A stretch of 64,000 nt of DNA, taken from Prevotella sp. (lineage in GTDB: Bacteria; Bacteroidota; Bacteroidia; Bacteroidales; Bacteroidaceae). Shown piece after piece: positions 25,539 through 33,004 of this stretch (position 1 is its first letter; each line of letters opens with the position of its first letter). The notes under the pieces are model-generated. The model made no database searches, was not told the DNA's origin, and worked only from the letters and a program-made list of their open reading frames with translations. The stretch lies in NCBI GenBank assembly GCA_024688365.1, contig JAILEG010000014.1:1-64000 (forward strand). Reading direction: 5' to 3'. Both the position numbers and the translations under genes were made by a program.

Positions 25539-27257
25539 TCAGGCCTTGGCTTTCCTAGCCCATGTGTCCTTCAAGCCTACAGTCTTGTTGAACACGAGAT
25601 GGTCAGCCGTAGTGTCAGGGTCAAGCGTGAAGTAGCCCGTGCGCTGGAACTGGAGATAGTCGCCGGGTTTCTTCTCAGCCAGGTATTTCTCAACGTAACA
25701 TTCGGTACGGACGAAAAGGCTCTCGGGGTTCAGCAGCTCACGGAAGTCACGCTCGTCAGCTGACGGGTTCTCAATATTGAACAGGCGGTCATACTCGCGT
25801 ACTTCTGCCTTCAGGCAGTGGTCAGCACTGACCCAGTGGAGCGTGCCTTTCACCTTGCGGTCAGCTCCAGGCATGCCGCTCTTGCTCTCCGGGTCATACT
25901 CGGCCTGTATTTCGGTGATGTTGCCTTCGGCATCCTTGGTGCAGCCTGTACACTTCACGATGTACGCATTCTTCAGTCTTACTTCCTTGCCGGGAGCCAT
26001 ACGGAAGAACTTCTTTGGAGCATCCTCCATGAAATCGGCACGCTCAATCCAAAGGTTTTTTGAGAAGGTGATGGTGTGAGAGCCGTCAGCCTCATTCTCC
26101 GGATTGTTGATGGCCTCCATCTCCTCGGACTGGCCGTCAGGATAGTTGGTGATGACGAGCTTTACCGGGTCGAGAACTGCACTGACACGGGTCGCCTTCT
26201 TGTTCAGGTCCTCCCGCACGGCAGCCTCAAGGAGGGCAACGTCATTGAGGGCATCGAACTTGGTATAGCCGATAGAGTCAATGAAATGGCGGATTGATTC
26301 TGGTGAGTAGCCACGGCGGCGCATCCCACAGAGAGTCGGCATACGCGGGTCGTCCCATCCGTTCACGAGATGCTCGTCAACGAGAGTGTGGAGTTTGCGC
26401 TTTGACATGACCGTGTAGGTCAGGTTGAGACGGTTGAACTCAATCTGCCGTGGGCGGTTGTCATGGAGGTTGTCAGCCGTCCCATCGTGTTCTTTCAGGA
26501 AGTCAATGAACTTGTCATAGAGCGGGCGGTGAGGGACAAACTCCAGCGTGCAGATGGAGTGGGTAACCCCTTCAAAGTAGTCGCTCTGCCCATGAGCGAA
26601 GTCATACATCGGATAGCAATGCCATTTCGTGCCTGTGCGGTGGTGTGGAATCTGGATGATACGGTACATGATAGGGTCACGGAAGTGCATGTTGGGATTA
26701 GCCATGTCAAGCTTTGCGCGCAGCACCATGCTTCCCTCAACCGCCTCTGTGGTGTTCATCTTCTCGAACAGGGCGAGGTTCTCCTCTACGGGACGGTCAC
26801 GGTAAGGCGATGCTACACCAGGTGTGGTAGGTGTTCCCTTCTGTGCGGCAATCTGTTCTGATGTCTGCTCATCAACATAAGCCATGCCTTTCTTGATCAT
26901 CCAGATGGCGAAATCCCACAGTTTCTCGAAGTAGTCGCTGGCATAATAGATGTTGCCCCACTTGAACCCAAGCCAGCTGATGTCATGGAGGATGTTCTCT
27001 ACATACTCTGTGTTCTCCTTGCTGGGGTTGGTATCATCAAAGCGCAGGTTGCAGACACCCTTGTAATGCTCGGCAACTCCAAAGTCCATGCAGATGGCTT
27101 TAGCATGCCCGATGTGGAGATAGCCGTTAGGCTCTGGTGGGAAACGGGTCTGAATCCGTCCGCCGTTCTTACCTTCAGCGAGGTCTTCCTCAACCAGCTG
27201 CTCCACGAAGCTCAAGCTGCGCTTCTCCTCATTGGTATTGTTCTCTGTTGTAGTCAT
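25539..27257 (-). CDS. glnS: Glutaminyl-tRNA synthetase
   Basis: A 572-residue class I synthetase that charges tRNA-Gln directly. The HIGH motif is within RFPPEPNGYLHIGHAKAI and the KMSKS equivalent is VMSKRKL. The C-terminal beta-barrel anticodon-binding part is present (FVRTECYVEKYL ... GYFTLDPDTT). The track start is nine codons longer, but the promoter at 27282-27289 and the ATG at 27257 fit better (MTTTENNTNEEKRSLSFVEQ). It heads the apparent operon glnS-TPR-dedA-sigma-hypothetical. Confidence 0.96.
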   Translation of the reverse strand: MTTTENNTNEEKRSLSFVEQLVEEDLAEGKNGGRIQTRFPPEPNGYLHIGHAKAICMDFGVAEHYKGVCNLRFDDTNPSKENTEYVENILHDISWLGFKWGNIYYASDYFEKLWDFAIWMIKKGMAYVDEQTSEQIAAQKGTPTTPGVASPYRDRPVEENLALFEKMNTTEAVEGSMVLRAKLDMANPNMHFRDPIMYRIIQIPHHRTGTKWHCYPMYDFAHGQSDYFEGVTHSICTLEFVPHRPLYDKFIDFLKEHDGTADNLHDNRPRQIEFNRLNLTYTVMSKRKLHTLVDEHLVNGWDDPRMPTLCGMRRRGYSPESIRHFIDSIGYTKFDALNDVALLEAAVREDLNKKATRVSAVLDPVKLVITNYPDGQSEEMEAINNPENEADGSHTITFSKNLWIERADFMEDAPKKFFRMAPGKEVRLKNAYIVKCTGCTKDAEGNITEIQAEYDPESKSGMPGADRKVKGTLHWVSADHCLKAEVREYDRLFNIENPSADERDFRELLNPESLFVRTECYVEKYLAEKKPGDYLQFQRTGYFTLDPDTTADHLVFNKTVGLKDTWARKAKA

Positions 27258-27281
27258 ATTCCTTTGTTTGTTATTATGCTG

Positions 27282-27289
27282 CAAAGTTA
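27282..27289 (-). promoter_or_regulatory. Promoter -7 element for the glnS operon
   Basis: Minus-strand TAACTTTG, 25 nt before the ATG at 27257. No other clear element occurs within the downstream five-gene run. Confidence 0.65.
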
Positions 27290-27414
27290 GCTATTTTTTC
27301 TCGTTTATGATACAGTTTCTTATAATTAATGTGAGGATAACGGGAATTGGGAGAGGGGATGGAAACTGAAAAATCAAAAAATGTTTCGTAGTCGAAAAAA
27401 TAGTTGCTGTAAAG

Positions 27415-27446
27415 TTTGGGCATACAGAAAAATTATGTTATCTTTG
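27415..27446 (+). promoter_or_regulatory. Complete -33/-7 promoter for a small RNA
   Basis: TTTG at 27415-27418 and TATCTTTG at 27439-27446, spaced by 20 nt. This is a textbook Bacteroidetes promoter with no ORF downstream. Confidence 0.75.
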
Positions 27447-27451
27447 CAATC

Positions 27452-27538
27452 GTTATCCTGAATACAATCTTTTTACCTTAAGGAAACTAATACCTATTGA
27501 GATTGAATGCCCGTCGCTGTGAAGCGTTGGGCATTTTT
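27452..27538 (+). ncRNA. Candidate small RNA of about 85-90 nt
   Basis: A transcript would start near 27451 and end in the T run at 27534-27538. It has no start codon followed by a meaningful ORF. The sequence includes TTACCTTAAGGAAACTAATA, which carries the palindrome CCTTAAGG, and then the terminator hairpin. Known Bacteroidales-restricted RNA families of this size exist (for example Bacteroidales-1), but I cannot confirm a match. Role unknown. Confidence 0.6.
27506..27538 (+). terminator. Intrinsic terminator of the small RNA
   Basis: AATGCCC-gt-CGCT / AGCG-tt-GGGCATT with a GTGA-type loop and a T5 run. Confidence 0.8.
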
Positions 27539-27696
27539 CGTTTTCTCCCCGTCTCCTGTTCAGTTCTGTTTCTGTGGATATGGACTGCCAAAAGGCTGTT
27601 GTCATCATCTTGAAGATGCCCTGACTGGCATGGAGTTATGCCCTTCCAGCAAGGCTGATGATGGTTAAATAAAACTGGTCAGATGCCTTGTAAGCC

Positions 27697-27784
27697 AGTA
27701 CTCTGCCCAATAGTATTGGAGTATTGCTTAAGCAATACTCCAATACTTTAGCTGCAATACCCCAGTACTTTATGTGGAGTATTG
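27697..27784 (+). repeat. Interspersed tandem-palindrome element, copy 2
   Basis: An 88-bp member of the AGTAyT family. It contains a perfect 36-bp palindrome at 27712-27747 (arm AGTATTGGAGTATTGCTT), flanked by further units (AATACTTTAGCTGCAATAC, CAGTACTTTATGTGGAGTAT). It lies 30 nt beyond the stop of mltG. Confidence 0.7.
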
Positions 27785-27814
27785 TGGAACCGATAGTTTC
27801 TTTATCTCCAAATG

Positions 27815-28849
27815 TCAGTTGATGCCTCGTTCGTTCAGTGCTTTTGCGTATTTTGCCGCATTGACCTGATGCTCCTCATAGGTCTTGGCAAAGTTGTGAG
27901 TTCCGCTGAAGTCCTCCTTGGCACACATGTAGATATAGTCGTGATGCACGTAGTTGAGGACGGCGTCAATGGCTGCGACTGAAGGAATGCGGATAGGGCC
28001 GGGGGGCAGGCCATGATACTTATAGGTGTTATAGGGATTGTCAATGGTGAGCCATTTCTGATAGATACGGTGTGCCTCAAAGTTCTTTGTGGCAAATTTC
28101 ACCGTAGGGTCAGCCTGCAAGGGCATGTCAATGTGCAGTCGGTTGATATACATTCCTGCAATCATAGGCATCTCATCCTCGTTGTCGGTCTCTTCGTCGA
28201 CGATGCTTGCGAGGGTTACAATCTCGTTTTGGGTGAATCCTGTAGTCTGGGCTTTCTGTTTCCGTTCGAAGGTCCAAAACTTCTTGTTTTCCTCACTCAT
28301 CTTGTCGAGGAACTTGTCTACGGACGTATTCCAGTAAAAGTCGTAGGTATTGGGAATGAACATGGCTGGGATGGTCTCCGGTGTGAAGCCGTATTTTGCG
28401 CAAGTCTCCTTTGACAGCAGGCGGGAGAGCAGTTCGCCACGGGTGAACATCATCTTGTCGCTGATGTCATTGGCGAGGTCCTCAATAGTCCTTACTGACT
28501 TTATCGTGAGCTGTACAGGTGCCTGAAGTCCGTTTCTGATATGACGGAAGGTCTGAAGTGATCCGGAGGATCCAATGGCAAACCTACCCGTGCGGATGTT
28601 ATCGGCATATTCTGTCAGTCCCGCCAGTCGTTTGAATACCCAAAAGCCCTGCCGGGTGGAGAGGGGCTGTAGCTTGGCATAGACGGAATCAATGTTGTCA
28701 TTGTCGTCAATGAGAACGTACCTTTCCTTTCCGTTGCGGGACATGGCTGAAAAGAAAAGGAAGTAAGCTGCACCGAAGAGTACGACACATGTTGTTACCA
28801 CAGCTATCCGGGCTGTTGAAGCCTTGCCTTTTTTCGTTGTCTTTGTCAT
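27815..28849 (-). CDS. mltG: Endolytic murein transglycosylase MltG
   Basis: A 344-residue membrane-anchored enzyme that cuts nascent peptidoglycan strands and releases a 1,6-anhydroMurNAc end. One N-terminal transmembrane anchor (about 13-33, IAVVTTCVVLFGAAYFLFF) is followed by a LysM-like subdomain and the YceG/MltG catalytic domain. Hallmarks are LASIVDEETDNEDEMPMIAGM (catalytic Glu in EET), INRLHIDMPLQADPTVKFA, and YNTYKYHGLPPGPIRIPS. Length is normal. It has its own promoter, divergent from the HAD gene, and is followed by a tandem-palindrome repeat. Confidence 0.94.
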   Translation of the reverse strand: MTKTTKKGKASTARIAVVTTCVVLFGAAYFLFFSAMSRNGKERYVLIDDNDNIDSVYAKLQPLSTRQGFWVFKRLAGLTEYADNIRTGRFAIGSSGSLQTFRHIRNGLQAPVQLTIKSVRTIEDLANDISDKMMFTRGELLSRLLSKETCAKYGFTPETIPAMFIPNTYDFYWNTSVDKFLDKMSEENKKFWTFERKQKAQTTGFTQNEIVTLASIVDEETDNEDEMPMIAGMYINRLHIDMPLQADPTVKFATKNFEAHRIYQKWLTIDNPYNTYKYHGLPPGPIRIPSVAAIDAVLNYVHHDYIYMCAKEDFSGTHNFAKTYEEHQVNAAKYAKALNERGIN

Positions 28850-28875
28850 CGTTTCTGTTTTAAATTTCCAGTGTG

Positions 28876-28883
28876 CAAAGATA
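28876..28883 (-). promoter_or_regulatory. Promoter -7 element for mltG
   Basis: Minus-strand TATCTTTG, 27 nt before the mltG ATG. Confidence 0.7.
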
Positions 28884-28980
28884 CAACATTAAAATTTAAA
28901 CGGGCAGGGCAGCAGGTTTTTGATAGGAGCTTTTTTTTGAAATTTAAGAGAAATCCTGTTCCATTGTGCTTATTATTGCT

Positions 28981-28988
28981 TACTTTTG
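28981..28988 (+). promoter_or_regulatory. Promoter -7 element for the HAD phosphatase gene
   Basis: TACTTTTG, 22 nt before the ATG at 29011. It excludes the longer ORF start at 28966. Confidence 0.6.
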
Positions 28989-29010
28989 TCCGTTGAGAAA
29001 TGAAAGCTTT

Positions 29011-29652
29011 ATGAAGGATTTTGATACTTATATATTTGATCTTGATGGGACGCTGCTCAGTACACTTGATGATTTGGCGGCAAGTACCAACTATGCCTTG
29101 CGTTGGGCAGGGATGCCTGAGCGCACTACGGAGGAGGTGCGGATGTTTGTCGGCAATGGCGTGAGGCTGCTCATGGAACGCGCCATTCCTGGCGGAGCGG
29201 AGAATCCGCGGTTTGAGGCGACTTATGCCAAGTTCCGGGAATATTATCTGGCACATAACCTTGACAGGACTCGTCCCTATGATGGGATACCTGAGCTGCT
29301 TTGGGAACTGAGACGGCGCAGGAAGCGACTTGCTATCGTGAGCAACAAGTTCTATGCGGCGACGCAGGATCTTGCCCGCCACTTCTTCTCCGATACCATT
29401 GAGGTGGCGATCGGAGAAAGGGAGACTATCCGCAAGAAGCCGGCACCAGATACGGTACTGGAGGCACTCCGCCAGCTGGATGCCCCGAAGGAAGGGGCTG
29501 TCTATATCGGTGACAGTGATGTGGATGTGATGACGGCAAGGAACAGCGGTCTGCCTTGTATCAGCGTACTTTGGGGGTTTCGTGACAGAGATTTCCTCGT
29601 GGCGCATGGTGCCAGCCTTTTTGTGGAGAGACCGGAGGAAATCTTGGGATAG
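29011..29652 (+). CDS. HAD-family phosphatase (phosphoglycolate phosphatase-like)
   Basis: A 213-residue cytoplasmic hydrolase of the HAD superfamily, subfamily I with a helical cap. Motif I is FDLDGTLLSTLDDL with the nucleophilic Asp. The cap follows (about 15-80, NYALRWAGMPERTTEEVR). Motif II is IVSNK, motif III is the Lys in RKKPAPD, and motif IV is YIGDSDVDVMTA. This pattern fits Gph-like phosphoglycolate phosphatases, but other small phosphomonoesters are possible. The large minus-strand ORF over it (28846-29607) is a shadow. Convergent with the LytT gene. Confidence 0.88.
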   Translation: MKDFDTYIFDLDGTLLSTLDDLAASTNYALRWAGMPERTTEEVRMFVGNGVRLLMERAIPGGAENPRFEATYAKFREYYLAHNLDRTRPYDGIPELLWELRRRRKRLAIVSNKFYAATQDLARHFFSDTIEVAIGERETIRKKPAPDTVLEALRQLDAPKEGAVYIGDSDVDVMTARNSGLPCISVLWGFRDRDFLVAHGASLFVERPEEILG

Positions 29653-29814
29653 TCTCTAAGGCATGATGTGGTAAAGCCTTGGGAATGACAGTGGAGAGGG
29701 TATGGAAGGAATATGCCTATGAGGACATCTGTATGAGTACACAGCTTTGGTTTTGCAGATGTTGTTCATGGTTTTAAAGAGATGGGAATATGAGGAAGGA
29801 AGTATAAGGCCTAT

Positions 29815-29840
29815 GGGCATCTTCTTTGTGAAAGATGCCC
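29815..29840. other. Hairpin between HAD and LytT-type genes
   Basis: A 9-bp stem GGGCATCTT / AAGATGCCC. It lies between two convergent stops but lacks a T run on either side, so the terminator role is uncertain. Confidence 0.4.
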
Positions 29841-29878
29841 CGGTCTATATGTTACCATGCAATATGGGCTTTACCGTC

Positions 29879-30592
29879 TTACGATAATGTGTGCCCGTCA
29901 AGATAGTCTTGAAGCTCAGCCTTGTAACTGTCGGATATGGGTAGGATAGCATCAGCGATGACAATGCGGAAGCGGTCAATGCCGTCAATCTTGTTCATGT
30001 GGACGATATAGGAACGGTGTGTGCGCATGAATTCGGGTCGTGGGAGAAACTCCTCTATCTTTTTCATGTTCATCAGACTCATGATGGGCTTGCGCCCACC
30101 GGTGAGATAGATTTTCACATAGTCCTTTACACCCTCGATATAGAGAATGTCGTCAAACAATATTTTTACCAGTTTGTATTCGCTCTTGATGAAGATGAAG
30201 CGGTCTGTGGCGGTGTCAGCTGTCTGGCGGGTGCTTCTGTACCATTCCATAGCTTTATTGGCCCCCCCGAGGAAGTCGTCATAGCTGATAGGCTTCAGCA
30301 GATAGTCAAGGGCATTCGCCTTGTAGGCATCCAGTGCATACTGGCTGAAGGCTGTTGTGAAGATAATCTTGGTCTCTCTGGAAAGAATCTTAGCAAATTC
30401 CAAACCGCTCAGTTCAGGCATCTGGATGTCAAGAAAGATGAGGTCAATACGGTTCTCCCGGATGACCTTGATAGACTCAACAGCACTGCTGAAGGTTCCG
30501 ACGAGTTTCAGGAAAGGTGTCTTCTTGACATAGCTGGCGAGCAGGTCGGCAGCTAAAGGCTCATCGTCAATGATTACGCAGTTTAGTGTCAT
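29879..30592 (-). CDS. LytTR-family response regulator
   Basis: A 237-residue DNA-binding regulator. A receiver domain (1-120) carries the acidic pocket IIDDE (Asp9-Asp10), the phospho-acceptor Asp55 in LIFLDIQMPELSG and the Lys of LLKPISYDD. A LytTR DNA-binding domain (about 135-237) carries IFIKSEYKLVKILFDDILYIEGVKDYVKIYL and RTHRSYIVHM. Its start overlaps the end of the kinase gene by 26 nt, so translation is coupled and the two form a cognate pair. Targets unknown. Confidence 0.93.
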   Translation of the reverse strand: MTLNCVIIDDEPLAADLLASYVKKTPFLKLVGTFSSAVESIKVIRENRIDLIFLDIQMPELSGLEFAKILSRETKIIFTTAFSQYALDAYKANALDYLLKPISYDDFLGGANKAMEWYRSTRQTADTATDRFIFIKSEYKLVKILFDDILYIEGVKDYVKIYLTGGRKPIMSLMNMKKIEEFLPRPEFMRTHRSYIVHMNKIDGIDRFRIVIADAILPISDSYKAELQDYLDGHTLS

Positions 30593-31649
30593 AGATGATT
30601 ATTTTAGATGAATATGTGTTCGTTACTGGGTCAACTCCCTTTCTCCATTCATATTTGCCAGGATAAGCAAGCTCCAGGCGGCGTTCCACCTGTTTGAGTC
30701 CGATGCCATGCCCGCTGCGGTCTTTCTGGTCTTTTGGGAAGTTGCTGTTTTCTATTGTAAACATAATCCGCTCGTTATCAGCATTCAGCCGCATGTGGAT
30801 AAAGCTCTTCCGAGTGGGACTGATGCCATGTTTGAAGGCATTCTCAAGGAGCGAAATGAATATCATCGGTGCAACGTGGATGAAGCATGGGTCGGGGATG
30901 TGGCACTCACGCTTTATCTCTACTTTGGCAGGCATGCGGATGACCATCAGCTCTACATAATTATGTACAAACTCCACTTCCTCGGCCAGGCTTACGAAAG
31001 GTTGCTGGTAGTCGTACAAGACATGGCGGAGCATATTGGAGAGATCAATGATAGCTTTCTGTGCCTTTTGGGTGTCGAAAGAGATGAGGGCATAGATGTT
31101 ATTCATTGTGTTGAGCAGGAAGTGGGGATTGACCTGCTGGCGAAGATTGACCAGCTCAGCCTTTGTCATGGCAGTCTCGGCCTCACGCTTATCCTTCTCA
31201 GCCGTGAACCATCTCCGAGCCATGAGGGCTGAGGTGCCCACACCTGCACAGACACTGAGGTTGAATATGTTGCGGATAATGAAGAAAAGACGTGTACTCA
31301 GCTCTTTGGGGCGGTCTTGCGGCAATATCTGATAAGGGAACATCATAACATGCCGTGATGTCCATGTGTGGTAGAGCCATTCGTGCTGTCCGATGGCAAG
31401 TGCCAGCACCAGCAGGGCATTATATGTCCAGAAATCCTTTTTGCGTCCACGCAGCAGCATTGGTGCAAGGAGAAAGTAGTTGAGATAGACTACAACCATC
31501 ATGAAAAGGGGAGCCACGCAGCGGGAAAAATGCCCCTGCCAGGTGATAAGACCATGAGGCGCATCATACATCATGGGCATAAGGAAGAGAGACAGCCAAA
31601 TGACTATCTGAATCCAGAAAACCTTTGATGTGTAAAGCTGCTTCTTCAT
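30567..31649 (-). CDS. LytS-family sensor histidine kinase
   Basis: A 360-residue inner-membrane kinase. Four hydrophobic segments lie at about 10-27, 46-66, 77-92 and 123-145. A short linker leads to the His_kinase domain with the phospho-acceptor His176 in QQVNPHFLLNTMNNIYAL, and an ATPase domain with SLLENAFKHG and SGHGIGLKQVERRL. There is no extracytoplasmic sensor domain, so the signal is probably sensed within the membrane. The start at 31649 is set by the promoter at 31692-31699; the track start coincides with that promoter. It overlaps the response regulator gene. Confidence 0.92.
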   Translation of the reverse strand: MKKQLYTSKVFWIQIVIWLSLFLMPMMYDAPHGLITWQGHFSRCVAPLFMMVVVYLNYFLLAPMLLRGRKKDFWTYNALLVLALAIGQHEWLYHTWTSRHVMMFPYQILPQDRPKELSTRLFFIIRNIFNLSVCAGVGTSALMARRWFTAEKDKREAETAMTKAELVNLRQQVNPHFLLNTMNNIYALISFDTQKAQKAIIDLSNMLRHVLYDYQQPFVSLAEEVEFVHNYVELMVIRMPAKVEIKRECHIPDPCFIHVAPMIFISLLENAFKHGISPTRKSFIHMRLNADNERIMFTIENSNFPKDQKDRSGHGIGLKQVERRLELAYPGKYEWRKGVDPVTNTYSSKIIIYDTKLRNH

Positions 31650-31691
31650 TTCTCGTTCTTGGCCAGCCTTTAGCTGGCATGATTCGATAAA

Positions 31692-31699
31692 CAAAGGTA
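31692..31699 (-). promoter_or_regulatory. Promoter -7 element for the LytS/LytT pair
   Basis: Minus-strand TACCTTTG, 42 nt before the kinase ATG at 31649. Confidence 0.65.
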
Positions 31700-31975
31700 A
31701 TAAAACTTTCTGTAAAAGGTTGTGTGCGCCTTTGGCTGTTGTGTTTTTTAATACTGAATGAAGTTAATATGCCTACAAACTTTTGGGGCTTAACTTATTT
31801 TAGGATTGATTTGAGCTTATGCCTGTCCTGCGAATATGGCCTAAGCGTATTATTGATGGCTGTAAACAACGACCGTCATTCTCTTCTGTCCGTTATTTCC
31901 TTGTGAGGAAAACGGAAGGAAGAGGATGACAGTTTTTGATTTGGTGTTCTGGTGTTCGATATCCAGGCACACCCA
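31700..31975 (+). other. Intergenic region between ribE and the LytS gene
   Basis: Nothing recognised beyond the kinase promoter at its left edge. The 60-codon plus-strand ORF at 31724 has no support. Confidence 0.4.
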
Positions 31976-32581
31976 CTATTCTGAGAACGATTGTAAGCGG
32001 GCAATGTATTTGCCAAGTATGTCAAACTCAAGATTGACAACTGAGCCAATCGTGATGTCGGCAAAGTTGGTATGTTCACAGGTATAGGGGATAATGGCAA
32101 CGGTGAAGGTGTTGTCGGTTGGTTCGCAGACCGTGAGTGATACACCGTTGACTGTGACCGATCCTTTGTCAACAGTGAAATAACCACGTTGGGCCATTCC
32201 ACGATTTAGCGGATACTCAAAAGTGAAGTAAGTGCTGCCATCTGCATCTTTCATTGCTATGCACTTGGCTGTCTGGTCAACATGCCCCTGCACGATGTGT
32301 CCGTCAAGGCGGCCATTCATAATCATGGAACGCTCAATGTTGACACGGTCGCCCACTTTCAGTAATCCGAGATTGGAACGGTCAAGTGTCTCCTTCATTG
32401 CCGTCACGGTGTAAGTGTCATCCTTTAGACGTACAACGGTGAGACAGACACCGTTATGAGCGATGCTTTGGTCAATCTTCAGCTCGCTCGTGAATGAGCA
32501 TCGGAGGGTGAAATGGATGTTTTCTTGCTCGCGTTCGATGGCTGTGAGTGTCGCCATTTCCTCTACTATTCCTGAGAACAT
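31976..32581 (-). CDS. ribE: Riboflavin synthase alpha subunit
   Basis: A 201-residue enzyme that dismutates two 6,7-dimethyl-8-ribityllumazines into riboflavin in the cytoplasm. It has two lumazine-binding beta-barrel repeats: MFSGIVEEMATLTAI ... SIAHNGVCLTVVRL in the first half and HIVQGHVDQTAKC ... VNGVSLTVCE in the second. Length is normal. No other rib gene is adjacent. No TAnnTTTG element lies in the 80 nt between it and the upstream terminator at 32665-32700, so its transcription may depend on readthrough of that terminator. Confidence 0.95.
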   Translation of the reverse strand: MFSGIVEEMATLTAIEREQENIHFTLRCSFTSELKIDQSIAHNGVCLTVVRLKDDTYTVTAMKETLDRSNLGLLKVGDRVNIERSMIMNGRLDGHIVQGHVDQTAKCIAMKDADGSTYFTFEYPLNRGMAQRGYFTVDKGSVTVNGVSLTVCEPTDNTFTVAIIPYTCEHTNFADITIGSVVNLEFDILGKYIARLQSFSE

Positions 32582-32663
32582 AGTCCTATAGTCCTTTCTT
32601 TAATAGCCTCCTGTGAAAGGAGAATGGGCACGGCACTTCATGTGTCTGTGCCTTGTTGTTAAA

Positions 32664-32939
32664 CAAAAAGGGTGAGAGTTCCTTTTGGGAACCTCACCCT
32701 GATTCCCCTCTGTTTAGGGAGTGGAAAATTTGAAAAAGTCGTACCGACGATGTGATGAAAAGTCCGAGTATCAATGATAAGAGAGCTCCTCGTCTTTGTA
32801 ATCCACTGGCCTTGCGGCTTAGTCGCGGGAATGCGATTTATGTGGCCCGCCATTAACAAAAGAAGTCATCTCGGGTTTTCTGATTTATTTGATGACTATC
32901 CCGATCGAATCGATACGACTAAAGTCTTTATCCTTTCTG
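32664..32939 (-). ncRNA. Independently transcribed structured RNA of about 275 nt (6S-like candidate)
   Basis: A transcript from the promoter at 32944-32975 would run to the terminator at 32665. No ORF is supported inside. The RNA ends can pair over long range: the 5' part GTCGTATCGATTCGAT matches the 3' part ATCGTCGGTACGAC. Further in, CCGAG pairs with CTCGG, TCTTTTGTTAAT with ATTACAAAGA and CCAC with GUGG. This gives a long, interrupted rod with a bubble, which is reminiscent of 6S RNA. It is longer than typical 6S, and I found no match by eye to RNase P, tmRNA, SRP or FMN/cobalamin riboswitch signatures. The existence of an RNA gene is well supported; the 6S identity is a guess. Confidence 0.65.
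32665..32700 (-). terminator. Strong intrinsic terminator of the long RNA, upstream of ribE
   Basis: Minus-strand hairpin GGGTGAG-GTTCC-caaaa-GGAAC-TCTCACCC followed by TTTTT. It ends about 85 nt before the ribE ATG. Confidence 0.85.
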
Positions 32940-32943
32940 AGTG

Positions 32944-32975
32944 CAAAGATAGCACAAAGATTCTTATCTGCCAAA
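32944..32975 (-). promoter_or_regulatory. Complete -33/-7 promoter for the long RNA
   Basis: On the minus strand TTTG (32975-32972) and TATCTTTG (32951-32944) are spaced by 20 nt. It is one of the best promoter matches in the window, 30 nt beyond the lpd stop. Confidence 0.8.
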
Positions 32976-33004
32976 CATTTTATGTTTAAAAATGCTTGTT
33001 GACT

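Larger units (their letters stand above)
27290..27814 (+). other. Intergenic region between glnS and mltG
   Basis: No ORF with support. It holds the candidate small RNA (27452-27538) with its own promoter and terminator, and a tandem-palindrome repeat (27697-27784). The 150 bases between them show nothing recognisable. Confidence 0.6.

Noticed and set aside
24636-25763. 375-codon plus-strand ORF over the TPR gene
   Set aside because: Shadow of the TPR and glnS coding strands, with no promoter or domain.
28846-29607. 253-codon minus-strand ORF over the HAD gene
   Set aside because: The plus-strand frame has all four HAD motifs; the antisense translation shows no family features.
31724-31906. 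60-codon ORF between ribE and the LytS gene
   Set aside because: No domain or ribosome-binding support, and the composition is like intergenic DNA.
32582-32939. FMN riboswitch upstream of ribE
   Set aside because: The fragment CAGGGTGAGGTTCCC near the terminator resembles the RFN start, but the rest of the conserved RFN core (GGCGGU, CCGACAGU) is missing, and the fragment is the terminator stem itself.
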